Assembly: GCF_030944405.1 (NCBI RefSeq) | Contig: NZ_CP132339.1 | Location: 6,324,001-6,388,000, forward strand | Length of the DNA stretch: 64,000 nt | Direction of reading: 5' to 3' | DNA from: Janthinobacterium sp. J1-1 | GTDB lineage: Bacteria; Pseudomonadota; Gammaproteobacteria; Burkholderiales; Burkholderiaceae_D | Part shown: piece after piece, positions 37,085 to 46,116 of the stretch | Numbering within the stretch: the stretch's first letter is position 1 | Layout: every line of letters begins with the position of its first letter | Notes under the pieces: model-generated | What the model saw: the letters and a program-made list of their open reading frames with translations, nothing else | Told to the model about the DNA's origin: nothing | Databases searched by the model: none | Program-made: the position numbers and the translations under genes

Positions 37085-38383
37085 ATGCTGGCCCTGCTCG
37101 GACTGTGCACCATCGCCATTTTATTGGCCGCCATCCTCACCAAGAAAATGTCGCCGCTGGTGGCATTGATCACCATTCCCATCATCGCCGCCCTGATCGG
37201 CGGCTTCGGCATGGAAACCTCGAAATTCATTGTTTCCGGCATTACCAATATCGCGCCGGTGGCCGGCATGTTCGTGTTCGCCATCCTGTTCTTCGGCATC
37301 GTCACCGACGCCGGCATGCTGGACCCCGTCATCAGCGGCATCTTGCGCGTGGTGGGCAGCCGGCCCAGCCGCATCGTGCCCGGCACGGCCCTGCTGGCGC
37401 TGCTGATCCACCTCGATGGTTCGGGCGCCGTCACCTTCCTGGTCACCATCCCCGCCATGCTGCCGCTTTACACGCGGCTCGGCATCGACCGCCGCATCCT
37501 GGCCTGCGTGGCCTCGCTGGCGGCCGGCGTGAACTTTTTGCCATGGACCGGCCCCATGATCCGCGCCTCGGCGGCGCTGCATATTCCCGTCAGCGACATT
37601 TTCATGCCGCTGATTCCGGTGCAGCTGATCGGCCTGGCCTTTGTGTTCGGCGTGGCGTATTACCTGGGCCGCAAGGAAGAAATCCGCCTGGGCCTCACCG
37701 CCGGCGCGCCGGCCGGCTTCGTGCAGATGCATGAGCTGACGGAGGCGGAACAATCGATCCGCCGGCCGAAGAATTTCTGGATCAATATCGTGCTGACGGT
37801 GATCGTGCTGGGCGTGATGATCAGCGGTAAGGTCGATCCGGTGGTGATGTTCATGATCGGCGTGGTGCTGGCGCTGATGATCAATTATCCGAACGCCGAC
37901 ATGCAGCGCGCCCGCATCGATGCGCATGCCAAGGCGGCGCTGCTGATGGCCAGCATCCTGTTTGCCGCCGGCGTCTTCACCGGCATCATGAACAAGTCCG
38001 GCATGCTGTCGGCCATGGCCAAGACGGCCGTCGGCTTCGTGCCGCCCGAGATGGCCTCGCATATCCCGGCCGTGCTGGGCGTATTGTCGATGCCGCTGTC
38101 GATGCTGTTCGATCCCGACTCCTTCTACTTCGGCGTGCTGCCGGTGGTGGCGGAAGTAAGCAAGATGCTGGGCGTGGAGCCGATACAGGTGGCGCAGGCG
38201 GCGCTGCTGGGACAGATGACGACGGGCTTTCCCGTCAGCCCGCTGACACCGGCCACCTTCCTGGTCGCCGGCCTGGCCGGCATCGACCTGGCCGACCACC
38301 AGAAATACACCTTCAAATACCTGTTTGCCGCGTCGATCGTGATGACCATCAGCTGCATCGTGCTGGGCATCTTTCCGCTGTAA
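37085..38383 (+). CDS. CitMHS-family citrate/organic-acid transporter
   Basis: A 432 aa inner-membrane carrier with about 11-12 hydrophobic segments, opening MLALLGLCTIAILLAAILTK. The CitMHS features ITNIAPVAGMFVFAILFFGI, LIHLDGSGAVTFLVTIPAM and the late MSMPLSMLFDPDSFYFGVLPVV-type loop (LSMPLSMLFDPDSFYFG) are visible. Characterised members carry metal-citrate with protons. AGGAG 8 nt before the ATG at 37085 sets the start. It leads an operon with two AtuA-type genes. Confidence 0.9.
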   Translation: MLALLGLCTIAILLAAILTKKMSPLVALITIPIIAALIGGFGMETSKFIVSGITNIAPVAGMFVFAILFFGIVTDAGMLDPVISGILRVVGSRPSRIVPGTALLALLIHLDGSGAVTFLVTIPAMLPLYTRLGIDRRILACVASLAAGVNFLPWTGPMIRASAALHIPVSDIFMPLIPVQLIGLAFVFGVAYYLGRKEEIRLGLTAGAPAGFVQMHELTEAEQSIRRPKNFWINIVLTVIVLGVMISGKVDPVVMFMIGVVLALMINYPNADMQRARIDAHAKAALLMASILFAAGVFTGIMNKSGMLSAMAKTAVGFVPPEMASHIPAVLGVLSMPLSMLFDPDSFYFGVLPVVAEVSKMLGVEPIQVAQAALLGQMTTGFPVSPLTPATFLVAGLAGIDLADHQKYTFKYLFAASIVMTISCIVLGIFPL

Positions 38384-38407
38384 GCAACTCGATAACAGGA
38401 GCACACC

Positions 38408-39748
38408 ATGAAAACCATCCGCATCGGCGCCGGTGCCGGCTATTCCGGCGACCGCATCGAGCCGGCCGTGGAACTGGCCGAGCGCGGCCAGCTCGATTAC
38501 CTGATCTTCGAATGCCTGGCCGAGCGCACCATCGCGCTGGCCCAGCAAGCGAAGCTGAAAGATCCAACCCAGGGCTACGATCCGCTGCTGATGGAGCGCA
38601 TGCGCGCCGTGCTGCGCCCCTGCCGCGAAAACGGCGTGCGCATCCTGACCAATATGGGCGCGGCCAATCCGCTGGCCGCAGCAGAGACCATCCGCGCCAT
38701 CGCGCACGAACTGGGCCTGCCCGATATCAAGGTGGCGGCCATCACCGGCGACGATGTGCTGGCGCTGGTGACCGGCGGCGACTACCTGGACGACACCGGC
38801 GCACCCGTCACGCAGCTGCAGGACCGGCTGCTGTCGGCCAACGCCTATCTGGGCGCGCAACCGCTGGTCGACGCGCTGGCGCAAGGCGCGGACGTGATCG
38901 TCACCGGCCGCGTGGCCGATCCGGCGCTGGTGCTGGCGCCCCTGATCCACGCATTCGGCTGGGCCATGGACGACTGGCACAAGCTGGGCCAGGGCACCCT
39001 GGTCGGTCATCTGCTCGAATGCGCGGGCCAGGTCAGCGGCGGCTATTTTGCCGATCCCGGCTACAAGGATGTGGCCAACCTGGCGCGCCTGGGGTTTCCC
39101 ATCGGCGAAGTCAGCGAGGACGGCAGCGTCATCATCACCAAGGTGGAAGGCTCCGGCGGCTGCGTGACGGTGGCCACCTGCACCGAACAGCTGCTGTATG
39201 AAATCCACGACCCGGCCGCCTACCTGACGCCGGACGTGGTGGCCGATTTTTCAAAAGTCTCCATGCAGCAGGCCGGGCCCGACCGGGTGGCGATCACCGG
39301 CGCCACCGGCCACCCGAAAAGCGGCCTGCTGAAAGTGACCCTGGGCTACCTGGACAGCCATATCGGCGAAGGCCAGATTTCGTATGCAGGCCCGGGCGCG
39401 CTGGCGCGGGCACGGCTGGCGCAAGCCATCGTTGCCGAACGCCTGGACCTGTGCGGCGTGCGGACGCAGGAACTGCGTTTCGACCTGATCGGCGTCAACG
39501 CCATCCATGGCGCGCAGCTCTCCAGCGCGCATGCGGAACCGTACGAAGTGCGGCTGCGCGTGACGGGCCGCACGGCCAGCCTCAGGGAGGCTACGCGCAT
39601 CGGCAATGAAGTCGAAACCCTGTACACCTGCGGACCGTCGGGTGGCGGCGGCGCGACCAAATCGGCGCGCGCCGTGGTGGCGGTGCGCGCCACCCTGCTG
39701 GACGAAAAATTGGTAACAGCCACCATCCATTTCGGGAGCGCTGAATGA
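38408..39748 (+). CDS. AtuA-family protein (acyclic terpene utilisation-like, DUF1446)
   Basis: A 446 aa protein of the AtuA/DUF1446 family: IGAGAGYSGDRIEPAVELAERGQLDYLIFECLAERTI at the N-terminus, then DVIVTGRVADPALVLAPLIH and HLLECAGQVSGGYFADPG. AtuA is required for citronellol/geraniol growth in Pseudomonas, but its reaction is not established and the family is common in organisms without terpene pathways. Here it is coupled to a CitMHS carrier and lacks the C-terminal AtuA-like domain, which is encoded by the next gene. A role in breakdown of a tricarboxylate or branched acid is plausible. Confidence 0.85.
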   Translation: MKTIRIGAGAGYSGDRIEPAVELAERGQLDYLIFECLAERTIALAQQAKLKDPTQGYDPLLMERMRAVLRPCRENGVRILTNMGAANPLAAAETIRAIAHELGLPDIKVAAITGDDVLALVTGGDYLDDTGAPVTQLQDRLLSANAYLGAQPLVDALAQGADVIVTGRVADPALVLAPLIHAFGWAMDDWHKLGQGTLVGHLLECAGQVSGGYFADPGYKDVANLARLGFPIGEVSEDGSVIITKVEGSGGCVTVATCTEQLLYEIHDPAAYLTPDVVADFSKVSMQQAGPDRVAITGATGHPKSGLLKVTLGYLDSHIGEGQISYAGPGALARARLAQAIVAERLDLCGVRTQELRFDLIGVNAIHGAQLSSAHAEPYEVRLRVTGRTASLREATRIGNEVETLYTCGPSGGGGATKSARAVVAVRATLLDEKLVTATIHFGSAE

Positions 39749-40077
39749 CGACCGTAAACACCATCAAATTGCGCGAGCTGGCGCACGCACGGGCCGGCGA
39801 CAAGGGCGATATTTCCAATCTGTCGCTGATCGCTTATGACACAAAAGACTATGCACTCTTGCTGCGCGAGGTGACGCCGGAACGCGTGCGCACGCATTTC
39901 GAGGGCGTGGTCAAAGGCAGCGTCACGCGCTACGAACTGCCGCAACTGGGCGCGCTGAACTTCGTGATGCAGCAGGCGCTGGGCGGCGGCGTGACGCGCT
40001 CGCTGGCGCTGGACGCGCATGGCAAATGCCTGGGCGCGGCCTTGCTGGGGATGGGGATCACTGTGCCTGCAAGCTGA
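39745..40077 (+). CDS. AtuA-like C-terminal domain protein
   Basis: A 110 aa protein matching the domain that forms the C-terminus of longer AtuA proteins: KLRELAHARAGDKGDISNLSLIAYDTKDYALL, then LPQLGALNFVMQQALGGGVTRSLALDAHGK. It overlaps the previous gene by 4 nt (ATGA), so the two polypeptides are made together and probably form one complex. Its 3' end overlaps the convergent ABC ATPase gene by 20 nt. Confidence 0.85.
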   Translation: MTTVNTIKLRELAHARAGDKGDISNLSLIAYDTKDYALLLREVTPERVRTHFEGVVKGSVTRYELPQLGALNFVMQQALGGGVTRSLALDAHGKCLGAALLGMGITVPAS

Positions 40078-41467
40078 TCTGCCGCTGCGCCACCGCCCGC
40101 GCAATCTCGGCATCATGCGTCACCAGCAGCACGGCGCAGCCGCTGTCGGCGGCCGCTTCCAGCAGCAGGCTCAAGGTCTCCTGCTGGGTGATGGGATCGA
40201 GGCGCGAAGTCGGTTCGTCGGCGAAGATGAGAGCGGGTTTGAGCAGCAGCACGCGCGCCAGCGCAAAGCGCTGCAGCTCGCCACCCGAGACCTGCGACGG
40301 CAGGCGGTCCAGCAGCTGTTCACCGAGCCGCAAGCGCGCCAGCAGCGGCGCCACAGCATCCCAGCGCAAGCCATGCAGCGCCAGTACGTCACGCAGCGCG
40401 GTACGCAGACTTAGCCCGGGCGCAAAGGCGGCCGCCGGGTCCTGGTACAGCTTTTGAAACGCCGTGCGCGGCAGGCCCGTCGCACGCACGACCTTGCCCG
40501 CATCTGGCCTTAATAATCCCAGCAGCAGATTGCCGAACGTGGTTTTCCCGGCGCCGCTCTCGCCGGTGACAGCCACCACTTCGCCACGGCGAATTTCAAC
40601 GCTGATGCCGGAGAACAGGCAACGCTTGCCAAACGACTTGGCGACCTTTTCCACGCTGGCGATGATCTCGCCTGGCGCACGCACCGCAGGCCGCGCCGGC
40701 CAGGCCGCCGGATCGGCCGCCAGCAGCGCGCGCACATACGCATGCACGGGCTGCGCCAGCAGTTGCGCCGCATTCCCCTGCTCGATGACAAAGCCGTCCA
40801 GCATCACGGCAATCTCGCCGCCCAATGCGCGCGCCAGCCAGACGTCGTGGGTAATGCACAGCACCGCCATGCCCTCCGCTTGCGCGGCGCGCAGCATGGC
40901 GAGGATCTCGCCCCGCTTGCCGCTGTCAAGGCCCTTGGTCGGTTCATCGACGATCAACAGCCGTGCACCGGCCGCATGGGTGGCCAAAAAGGCGACGCGC
41001 TGGGCCATGCCGCCCGAGATCTGGTGCGGATACAGACGCGCCGCATCGTCCATGCCCAGCTGCCGCAGGTCGCGCAGCGCCGCCTCGCGCGATGCGCCGG
41101 CGCTCCTGCCGGCCACCAGTTCATGGGTTTCCGCGATCTGATGCAGCACGCGCATGGTGGGGTCCAGCGCCAGCCACGGCTCCTGCGGCAGCAACGCCAC
41201 TTCGCGTCCCCACAGGCGCTGCCGCGATGGCTGGTCGGCCGCATCGAAACGCTGGCCGCCGATGGTGATCACGCCTTCGGCCCGCAATCCTGGCGCCAGG
41301 GTGCCCATGATGGCTTGCGCCAGCAGGGATTTTCCCGAGCCGCTCTCGCCCAGCAGGGTCAGGACGCCGCCGGCCGCCACGCAGAGTTCCACGCCACCGA
41401 CGATGGCCTTGCCGCTGGCGGCGTCAAACACGCGCAGGCCCGCCACGTCGAGGAAAAACTCACTCAT
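40058..41467 (-). CDS. Fused double ABC ATPase of a Dpp/Nik-class importer
   Basis: A 469 aa protein with two complete ABC domains, equivalent to DppD plus DppF in one chain. Domain 1 has GESGSGKS (Walker A), SGGMAQR and LLIVDEPTKGLD; domain 2 (from about residue 270) has GESGAGKT, VSGGELQR and LIFADEPTSRLD, and the switch His in each (CITHD, LVTHD). Last gene of a four-gene operon (binding protein, two permeases, ATPase), overlapping the permease by 8 nt. Substrate is probably a peptide, nickel or metal-opine complex; undecided. Confidence 0.9.
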   Translation of the reverse strand: MSEFFLDVAGLRVFDAASGKAIVGGVELCVAAGGVLTLLGESGSGKSLLAQAIMGTLAPGLRAEGVITIGGQRFDAADQPSRQRLWGREVALLPQEPWLALDPTMRVLHQIAETHELVAGRSAGASREAALRDLRQLGMDDAARLYPHQISGGMAQRVAFLATHAAGARLLIVDEPTKGLDSGKRGEILAMLRAAQAEGMAVLCITHDVWLARALGGEIAVMLDGFVIEQGNAAQLLAQPVHAYVRALLAADPAAWPARPAVRAPGEIIASVEKVAKSFGKRCLFSGISVEIRRGEVVAVTGESGAGKTTFGNLLLGLLRPDAGKVVRATGLPRTAFQKLYQDPAAAFAPGLSLRTALRDVLALHGLRWDAVAPLLARLRLGEQLLDRLPSQVSGGELQRFALARVLLLKPALIFADEPTSRLDPITQQETLSLLLEAAADSGCAVLLVTHDAEIARAVAQRQISLQAQ

Positions 41468-42227
41468 GGGCGTCCCCGATCAACATCAACCCCAGCATCG
41501 TGAAAAACAGCAGCGCCACCGGCGCGCCCACCAGCCATGGCGCTTCGCTGTAATAGGGCAGCAGTTCGATCATCATCACGCCCAGTTCCGGCGTGGGCGG
41601 CTGCAGGCCGACGCCGATAAAGCCCAGCGCCGCCATCGCCAGCACGGCGCCGCCAAAGCCGAAGCGCATCAGGGTGGCCAGGCGCGGCAGCAGCACCGGC
41701 GCCAGGTGGCGGCGCACGATGTACAGCGGGCCAAAGCCCAGCAAGCGCGACGCTTCCACCTGCGGCCCGGCCAGGAGCAGCGCGCTAGCGCTGCGCGTGA
41801 CGCGAAAATACTCGACCCACAGCGCCAGCGAAATGCCCACATACAAAGGCCAGAACTGGCCCGGCGCGAACGCCGCCAGCAGCAGCACCAGCAACAGGCC
41901 GGGCAAAGCCAGCACGGCGTCGGCCAGCGCGCTCAAGCCACGCTCCAGCCATCCCCCGCGCCAGGCCGCCAGCACGCCCAGCACCGTGCCCGGCACGGCC
42001 GCGCTCAGCACACTCAGCACCGCCATCGACAGGGACAGCTGCGCGCCATGGGCCAGGCGCGCCAGCATGCTGCGGCCCAGGTGATCGAGACCCAAGGGAT
42101 GGGCCAGGCTGGGCGCTTCCAGGAAGCGAGAAAGGGTCTGGCTGGCCGGATCGATGCCGACCAGCGCCGGACCAAACAAGGCAAAGCCGGTGATCGCCAG
42201 CAGCAGCACAATACCGAAGCGCTTCAT
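41460..42227 (-). CDS. ABC permease (DppC/NikC type)
   Basis: A 255 aa inner-membrane subunit with about five or six segments. The N-terminus reads VLLLAITGFALFGPALVG, PLGLDHLGRSMLARL is the characteristic loop of this family (GTDxLGRD-like) and the EAA-type loop is degenerate (VEASRLLGFGPLYIVRRHLAPVL). It overlaps both neighbours (4 nt upstream, 8 nt downstream). Confidence 0.88.
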   Translation of the reverse strand: MKRFGIVLLLAITGFALFGPALVGIDPASQTLSRFLEAPSLAHPLGLDHLGRSMLARLAHGAQLSLSMAVLSVLSAAVPGTVLGVLAAWRGGWLERGLSALADAVLALPGLLLVLLLAAFAPGQFWPLYVGISLALWVEYFRVTRSASALLLAGPQVEASRLLGFGPLYIVRRHLAPVLLPRLATLMRFGFGGAVLAMAALGFIGVGLQPPTPELGVMMIELLPYYSEAPWLVGAPVALLFFTMLGLMLIGDAHE

Positions 42228-43156
42228 GCGCGCCTCGCGCGTGGGTCGAGCGCCGCGCAGGCCAGGTCGACCACGCAGTTGAACAGCACGAACAGCAATC
42301 CCAGCACCAGCGCCGTGCCCTGGATCATGGTCACGTCGCGCGCGAAGATGGCGTGCACCAGCGCGTGGCCGATGCCGGGCCAGGCAAAGATGGTTTCCAC
42401 CAGCACCACGCCTTCGACCAGGTACACCAGCTGCACGGCGGTATACGCCACCACCGGCGTGGCGACGTTGCGCGCGCCATGGCGCAGCAGGGCGTCGCTG
42501 GCGCGCAGGCCTTTGCTCAAGGCGAACGCATAATAGCTTGACGCGCGCACGTCCCGCATGGCGTCGCGCGCCACCCGCGACGACACGGCAGCCAGGCCCA
42601 GCGCCAGGGTCAATGCGGGCAGCATCAGACTGCCATGGTCGGCGTGTCCCGCCGCCGGCAGCGCCTGCATCTGCACCGCAAACACCAGTACCAGCAGCAG
42701 TGCCAGCACGAACGGCGGCAAGGCGCGCAGCAATACCGACAGCGCCAGGTTGACCTTGTCGAACCAGCCGCCTGGACGCAGGCCGGCCAGCACGCCGGGC
42801 AAGGGCCCCAGCGGCAGCGACAGCAGCACCGCCATCAAGGACAGGCGCAAGGTCTGGCCCAGCTGCAAACGGATTTCATCGATCACCGGTTGCGCGGTCA
42901 CCAGCGACACGCCCAGGTCGAAACGCAGCAGCCTGCCCCACCAGTCAGCCAGGGCGGCCAGCGGCGCGCGGTCCAGTCCCAGTTCGATGCGCACGGCCTG
43001 CGCGGCGGCCGCGTCGACCATGTCGTAGCCATAGCGGCCAGCCGCGATGCGGTAGGCCGTGTCACCGGGCAGCATGCGCGTCATGAAAAAACACAGGGTC
43101 CCGACCAGCAGCGCCACCAGCAGCGCTTGCACCAGGGCTTTGAATATCGTCTTCAT
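42224..43156 (-). CDS. ABC permease (DppB/NikB type)
   Basis: A 310 aa inner-membrane subunit: FFMTRMLPGDTAYRIA near residue 25 is the DppB-like LxPGDP motif, and a C-terminal EAA-type loop is visible (RDVRASSYYAFALSKGLRASD, residues 208-228) followed by VEGVVLVETIFAWPGIGHALV. Overlaps its neighbours by 4 nt each (ATGA), so strongly coupled. Confidence 0.9.
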   Translation of the reverse strand: MKTIFKALVQALLVALLVGTLCFFMTRMLPGDTAYRIAAGRYGYDMVDAAAAQAVRIELGLDRAPLAALADWWGRLLRFDLGVSLVTAQPVIDEIRLQLGQTLRLSLMAVLLSLPLGPLPGVLAGLRPGGWFDKVNLALSVLLRALPPFVLALLLVLVFAVQMQALPAAGHADHGSLMLPALTLALGLAAVSSRVARDAMRDVRASSYYAFALSKGLRASDALLRHGARNVATPVVAYTAVQLVYLVEGVVLVETIFAWPGIGHALVHAIFARDVTMIQGTALVLGLLFVLFNCVVDLACAALDPRARRA

Positions 43157-44766
43157 GCGGCCTTCCAGGTCAATGCCGAAATACGGTAGCTGCGCTCGAA
43201 CGGGTCGATGCTGGCGCCCGCCAGGCGGCGCGAGACGGCCATGGTCTGGCGGTACCAGACGACGGGAATCACGGGCAGGCCCTGCTGCAGTTCGCGCGCC
43301 ACCTGTGCGCGCAGCCGCGCAGCTTCAGGACTGTCCGCCGGCACGCCGCCATTCGACAGCCGCGCCAGCGCGTCGCTCAATGGTGCGCTATGCCAGCCCA
43401 TGGCGCCCCAGTCTCCGCCTTGGGTGCCGTAATCCTCGGCCAGGGTGGCGACCGGGTCGGGCAGGCTGCCGAAATTGCGCGCCACCAGGCCAATCTGCAG
43501 CGCGCCGCTGCGGTGGCCGGCCGGGATATCGCTGGAATTGCCCACCACGACTTTCACGGCGATGCCGACCTGGCGCAGTTCTTCCTGCACCGCGGTGGCG
43601 ATCAGCGGCAGCTCGGGACGGTCGACAAAGGTGGTGAGAATAATCTCGAAACGTGTTCCGGCGCGCCGGACGATGCCGTCCGCGCCAGGTACAAAGCCGG
43701 CCTGGCGCAGCAGCGCTCTAGCCGCCGCCGGATCGCCGCGCAATGGCGCCAGCGCCGGCTGGTGCCACAGGGCCATCGCCGGGGGAAACAGCTGGCTGGC
43801 GCCCAGGTCATCGTCGCGCAGCAGCGCGCGTGCGATGCCGTCGCGATCGAGCGCCAGGCTGATCGCTTGCCGTACGCGCACGTCATTGAGCAAGGGATGG
43901 CCGGCGTTCAGTTTCAAAAAGGTGGTGCGCGGCAGCGGCGCGCTGACCAGCTGCACGTTCTGGTGTTTCAGCAGGCGGCGGATGCTGGGCGGGTCGAGTG
44001 TAAAGGCCAGGTCGGCCTGGCCGCTTTGCACCATCAGGGTACGGGTTTCCGCGCGCGAAACGCTGATATAGCGCGCGCGGCGCACCGCAGGCGGTTCGCC
44101 GCGCCACTGCTCGAAAAACGCCACGTCGAACTGCTGCGGCAAGGAGATCGCCGTGATGCGATACGGGCCGCTGCCGACGATGCGCAGCACGCGGCCGTCC
44201 GCGCCATACGACGACGGCGCGAGGATCTGGGTGCCGGAGTGGGTGAACAAAAAGGGGAGCGGCGCATACGGCTGCGCCAGGGTGACCACGATGGCGCCGC
44301 GCGACACCGTCATGCTGCGGATGCGCGCCAGCCGCAATACGCCCGGCGCGGCCAGCGCGCGCTTGAGGGACGCCAGCACGGTGCCGGCCGTCAGCGGCGA
44401 GCCGTCGTGGAATAATTTTCCCTGTTCGATGAAGAAGCGCCACTCCAGGCCATCGTTCGACACTTCCCACTCGCTGGCCACCGCCGGCAGCAGGCGGCCC
44501 CGGTCGTCCGCGTCGAGCAGGGTCTGCACTACTTCCATGCGGGTAAACATATAGCCGCCGCGCGACGGTTCCAGCCCTGTCAATTCCCACGGCCCGACCA
44601 CGGTCAGCGTATCGCGGCTGGCCGGCGCGATGGCCGCATGGTCGCTGAGCGGACCATCATGCGCCTGCGATGCGGGCAGATGCAAGGCAGCACCAGTTGC
44701 CAGCAGTCGCGACAAGCGTACGAGTGCACGGCGGCGCGGCGCCAGGCGCCTGCAGTGCTCTGTCAT
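43153..44766 (-). CDS. ABC transporter substrate-binding protein (SBP family 5)
   Basis: A 537 aa periplasmic binding protein for the double-ATPase importer. It has an N-terminal Arg-rich leader with a hydrophobic stretch (VRLSRLLATGAALHLP). Family-5 features include LLPAVASEWEVSNDGLEWRFFI, FHDGSPLTAGTVLASL and LNAGHPLLNDVRVRQAISLALD. Relatives bind oligopeptides, nickel or heme; no specific ligand motif was seen. First gene of the operon, 44 nt from the divergent YciI-like gene. Confidence 0.87.
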   Translation of the reverse strand: MTEHCRRLAPRRRALVRLSRLLATGAALHLPASQAHDGPLSDHAAIAPASRDTLTVVGPWELTGLEPSRGGYMFTRMEVVQTLLDADDRGRLLPAVASEWEVSNDGLEWRFFIEQGKLFHDGSPLTAGTVLASLKRALAAPGVLRLARIRSMTVSRGAIVVTLAQPYAPLPFLFTHSGTQILAPSSYGADGRVLRIVGSGPYRITAISLPQQFDVAFFEQWRGEPPAVRRARYISVSRAETRTLMVQSGQADLAFTLDPPSIRRLLKHQNVQLVSAPLPRTTFLKLNAGHPLLNDVRVRQAISLALDRDGIARALLRDDDLGASQLFPPAMALWHQPALAPLRGDPAAARALLRQAGFVPGADGIVRRAGTRFEIILTTFVDRPELPLIATAVQEELRQVGIAVKVVVGNSSDIPAGHRSGALQIGLVARNFGSLPDPVATLAEDYGTQGGDWGAMGWHSAPLSDALARLSNGGVPADSPEAARLRAQVARELQQGLPVIPVVWYRQTMAVSRRLAGASIDPFERSYRISALTWKAA

Positions 44767-44810
44767 ATAAAATGAAGTCCCGAATAGTTGAAACAGACCG
44801 GAGCGACCGC

Positions 44811-45110
44811 ATGATCTTTATTTTTCACCTGACCGACAAACCCGACAGCGGCCAACTGCGCGCCAGCGTGCGCCCCGAACATAAAGCCTACCTGGGCCTG
44901 CAGGCCGAGCGCATGGCGTTTGCGGGACCGCTGACCAGCGACGACGGCGCGACCATGATCGGCAGCCTGCTGGCCATCGATTTCGCCGACCGCGCGGCGG
45001 CCGAAAGCTGGCTTGCGAATGAGCCGTTTACCAAAGCCGGCTTGTATGGCGAGGTGAAGATCCATGCTTTTAATAATTTGTGGCCGCAGAAGGTGGGGTT
45101 TCCGGCGTGA
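44811..45110 (+). CDS. YciI-like protein
   Basis: A 99 aa protein of the YciI/YCII-related dimeric ferredoxin-like fold. It has MIFIFHLTDKPDSG, the conserved RPEHKAYL (His often in the active pocket), GPLTSDDG and the C-terminal WLANEPFTKAGLYGEVKIH. Some family members are enzymes but most have no known role. Start 44811 follows CCGGAGCG. Divergent from the ABC binding-protein gene. Confidence 0.88.
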   Translation: MIFIFHLTDKPDSGQLRASVRPEHKAYLGLQAERMAFAGPLTSDDGATMIGSLLAIDFADRAAAESWLANEPFTKAGLYGEVKIHAFNNLWPQKVGFPA

Positions 45111-45130
45111 TGCAGCGAAATCCAAACCCG

Positions 45131-45229
45131 CGTAGGTCGGATTAGCGGCGAAGCCGCGTAATCCGACGCCACCACGGTCACGGCCAACAATGTTGTCGGA
45201 TTACGGCCTGCGGCCTAATCCGACCTACG
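45131..45229. repeat. BIME/REP-like double-hairpin element, copy 1
   Basis: Two hairpins head to head. The first pairs GTCGGATTAGCGGC with GCCGCGTAATCCGAC. The second pairs GTCGGATTACGGCC with GGCCTAATCCGAC. The outer ends CGTAGGTCGG/CCGACCTACG are also complementary to each other, so the whole 99-bp element is an imperfect inverted repeat. It fills the gap between convergent genes and its right end supplies the TAG stop of the 45225-46097 gene. A second copy lies at 61922-62016. Confidence 0.85.
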
Positions 45230-46097
45230 AATAATCCGCATCCAGCTCCGACCCGGCATAGTTCTCCAGGTCCTCGAACAGGCTTTTCATGCTGGCGCGC
45301 GTGAGGATTTTATGCACCACGGTGCAACTGCGGCGGTACGAGGCGATGCGGTCCAGCAGCACCGGATGGTGCTGCACCGGCACCTTGGCCACCAGCGCCG
45401 CCCAGCCCTCTTCGAAGTCCGGCTTGTTCTTGCGCACCGAACGCACGAAACGCTCGAACTCCTTTTGGCCCGTGCGCGCCATGATGCGGCCGCCGCCTTC
45501 GATGGCGAAGATGATGGCCAGCGCGATCACCCCCTCGGCATTGAGGTCGCTGTCGCTGACGGGGCCATTGTCGTGATGGCGGCGCAACCAGCCGGCCAGG
45601 CGCACCACGGCCTGGACTTCCTTGCGCTGCTGCAGCTGCACCGCATACTTTTCATGGCCGGCCCAGTTCTGGTTCGGGTCGGCCTGGCAGATGTCGATGA
45701 ACAGTTCGCGCAGGCGGCGCGCCATGTAGACCGGGTCCTGGTCGTACTCGCCGACCAGCGCATCTTCGGGCAATTGCGACAATTCCTTGATCAGGCGAAA
45801 ACCCACCTGGAAGGCGTGTTCGGCGCCATGCTCGACCAGGAAATCGAGCGCGGCCTGGTCGTTTTCCAGGTGCAGCGCGTTTTCCAGGCCCAGCGAGACG
45901 CAGCCCACGGTCAGGTACAGCGCCTTCTGGATGCCGTCGGCCGTGCGCTCATTGGTGAACTTCTCGGCCACCATGGCCGTGATGCCCGTCAGTTCGTCGG
46001 CCAGGTTCAGCGCCGCGTCTTCGCGCGGGTCCCCCGGCAACAGCTTGATGGCGCGCACCAGGCGCGGCAGGTTCTCTACAACTATTGCTGGCAGCAT
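45225..46097 (-). CDS. Hypothetical helical protein, last gene of the J-domain cluster
   Basis: A 290 aa soluble, mostly helical protein, not recognised. Notable parts are LPRLVRAIKLLPGDPREDAALNLADELTGI at the N-terminus, a central QDPVYMARRLRELFIDICQADPNQNW and a C-terminal MKSLFEDLENYAGSELDADYS. ATG 46097 has AGGA 8 nt upstream. It follows the 262 aa gene by 19 nt, so it is co-transcribed with it. The stop codon is the TAG inside the terminal CTA of the repeat element copy 1. It is probably cytoplasmic and binds a partner rather than acting as an enzyme, but this is a guess. Confidence 0.75.
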   Translation of the reverse strand: MLPAIVVENLPRLVRAIKLLPGDPREDAALNLADELTGITAMVAEKFTNERTADGIQKALYLTVGCVSLGLENALHLENDQAALDFLVEHGAEHAFQVGFRLIKELSQLPEDALVGEYDQDPVYMARRLRELFIDICQADPNQNWAGHEKYAVQLQQRKEVQAVVRLAGWLRRHHDNGPVSDSDLNAEGVIALAIIFAIEGGGRIMARTGQKEFERFVRSVRKNKPDFEEGWAALVAKVPVQHHPVLLDRIASYRRSCTVVHKILTRASMKSLFEDLENYAGSELDADYS

Positions 46098-46116
46098 CAA
46101 TGATTCCTAGCCTTGG

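Noticed and set aside
37121..39208. 695-codon minus-strand frame
   Set aside because: Antisense to the CitMHS and AtuA genes, His/Gln/Asp-rich low-information sequence, no start signals.
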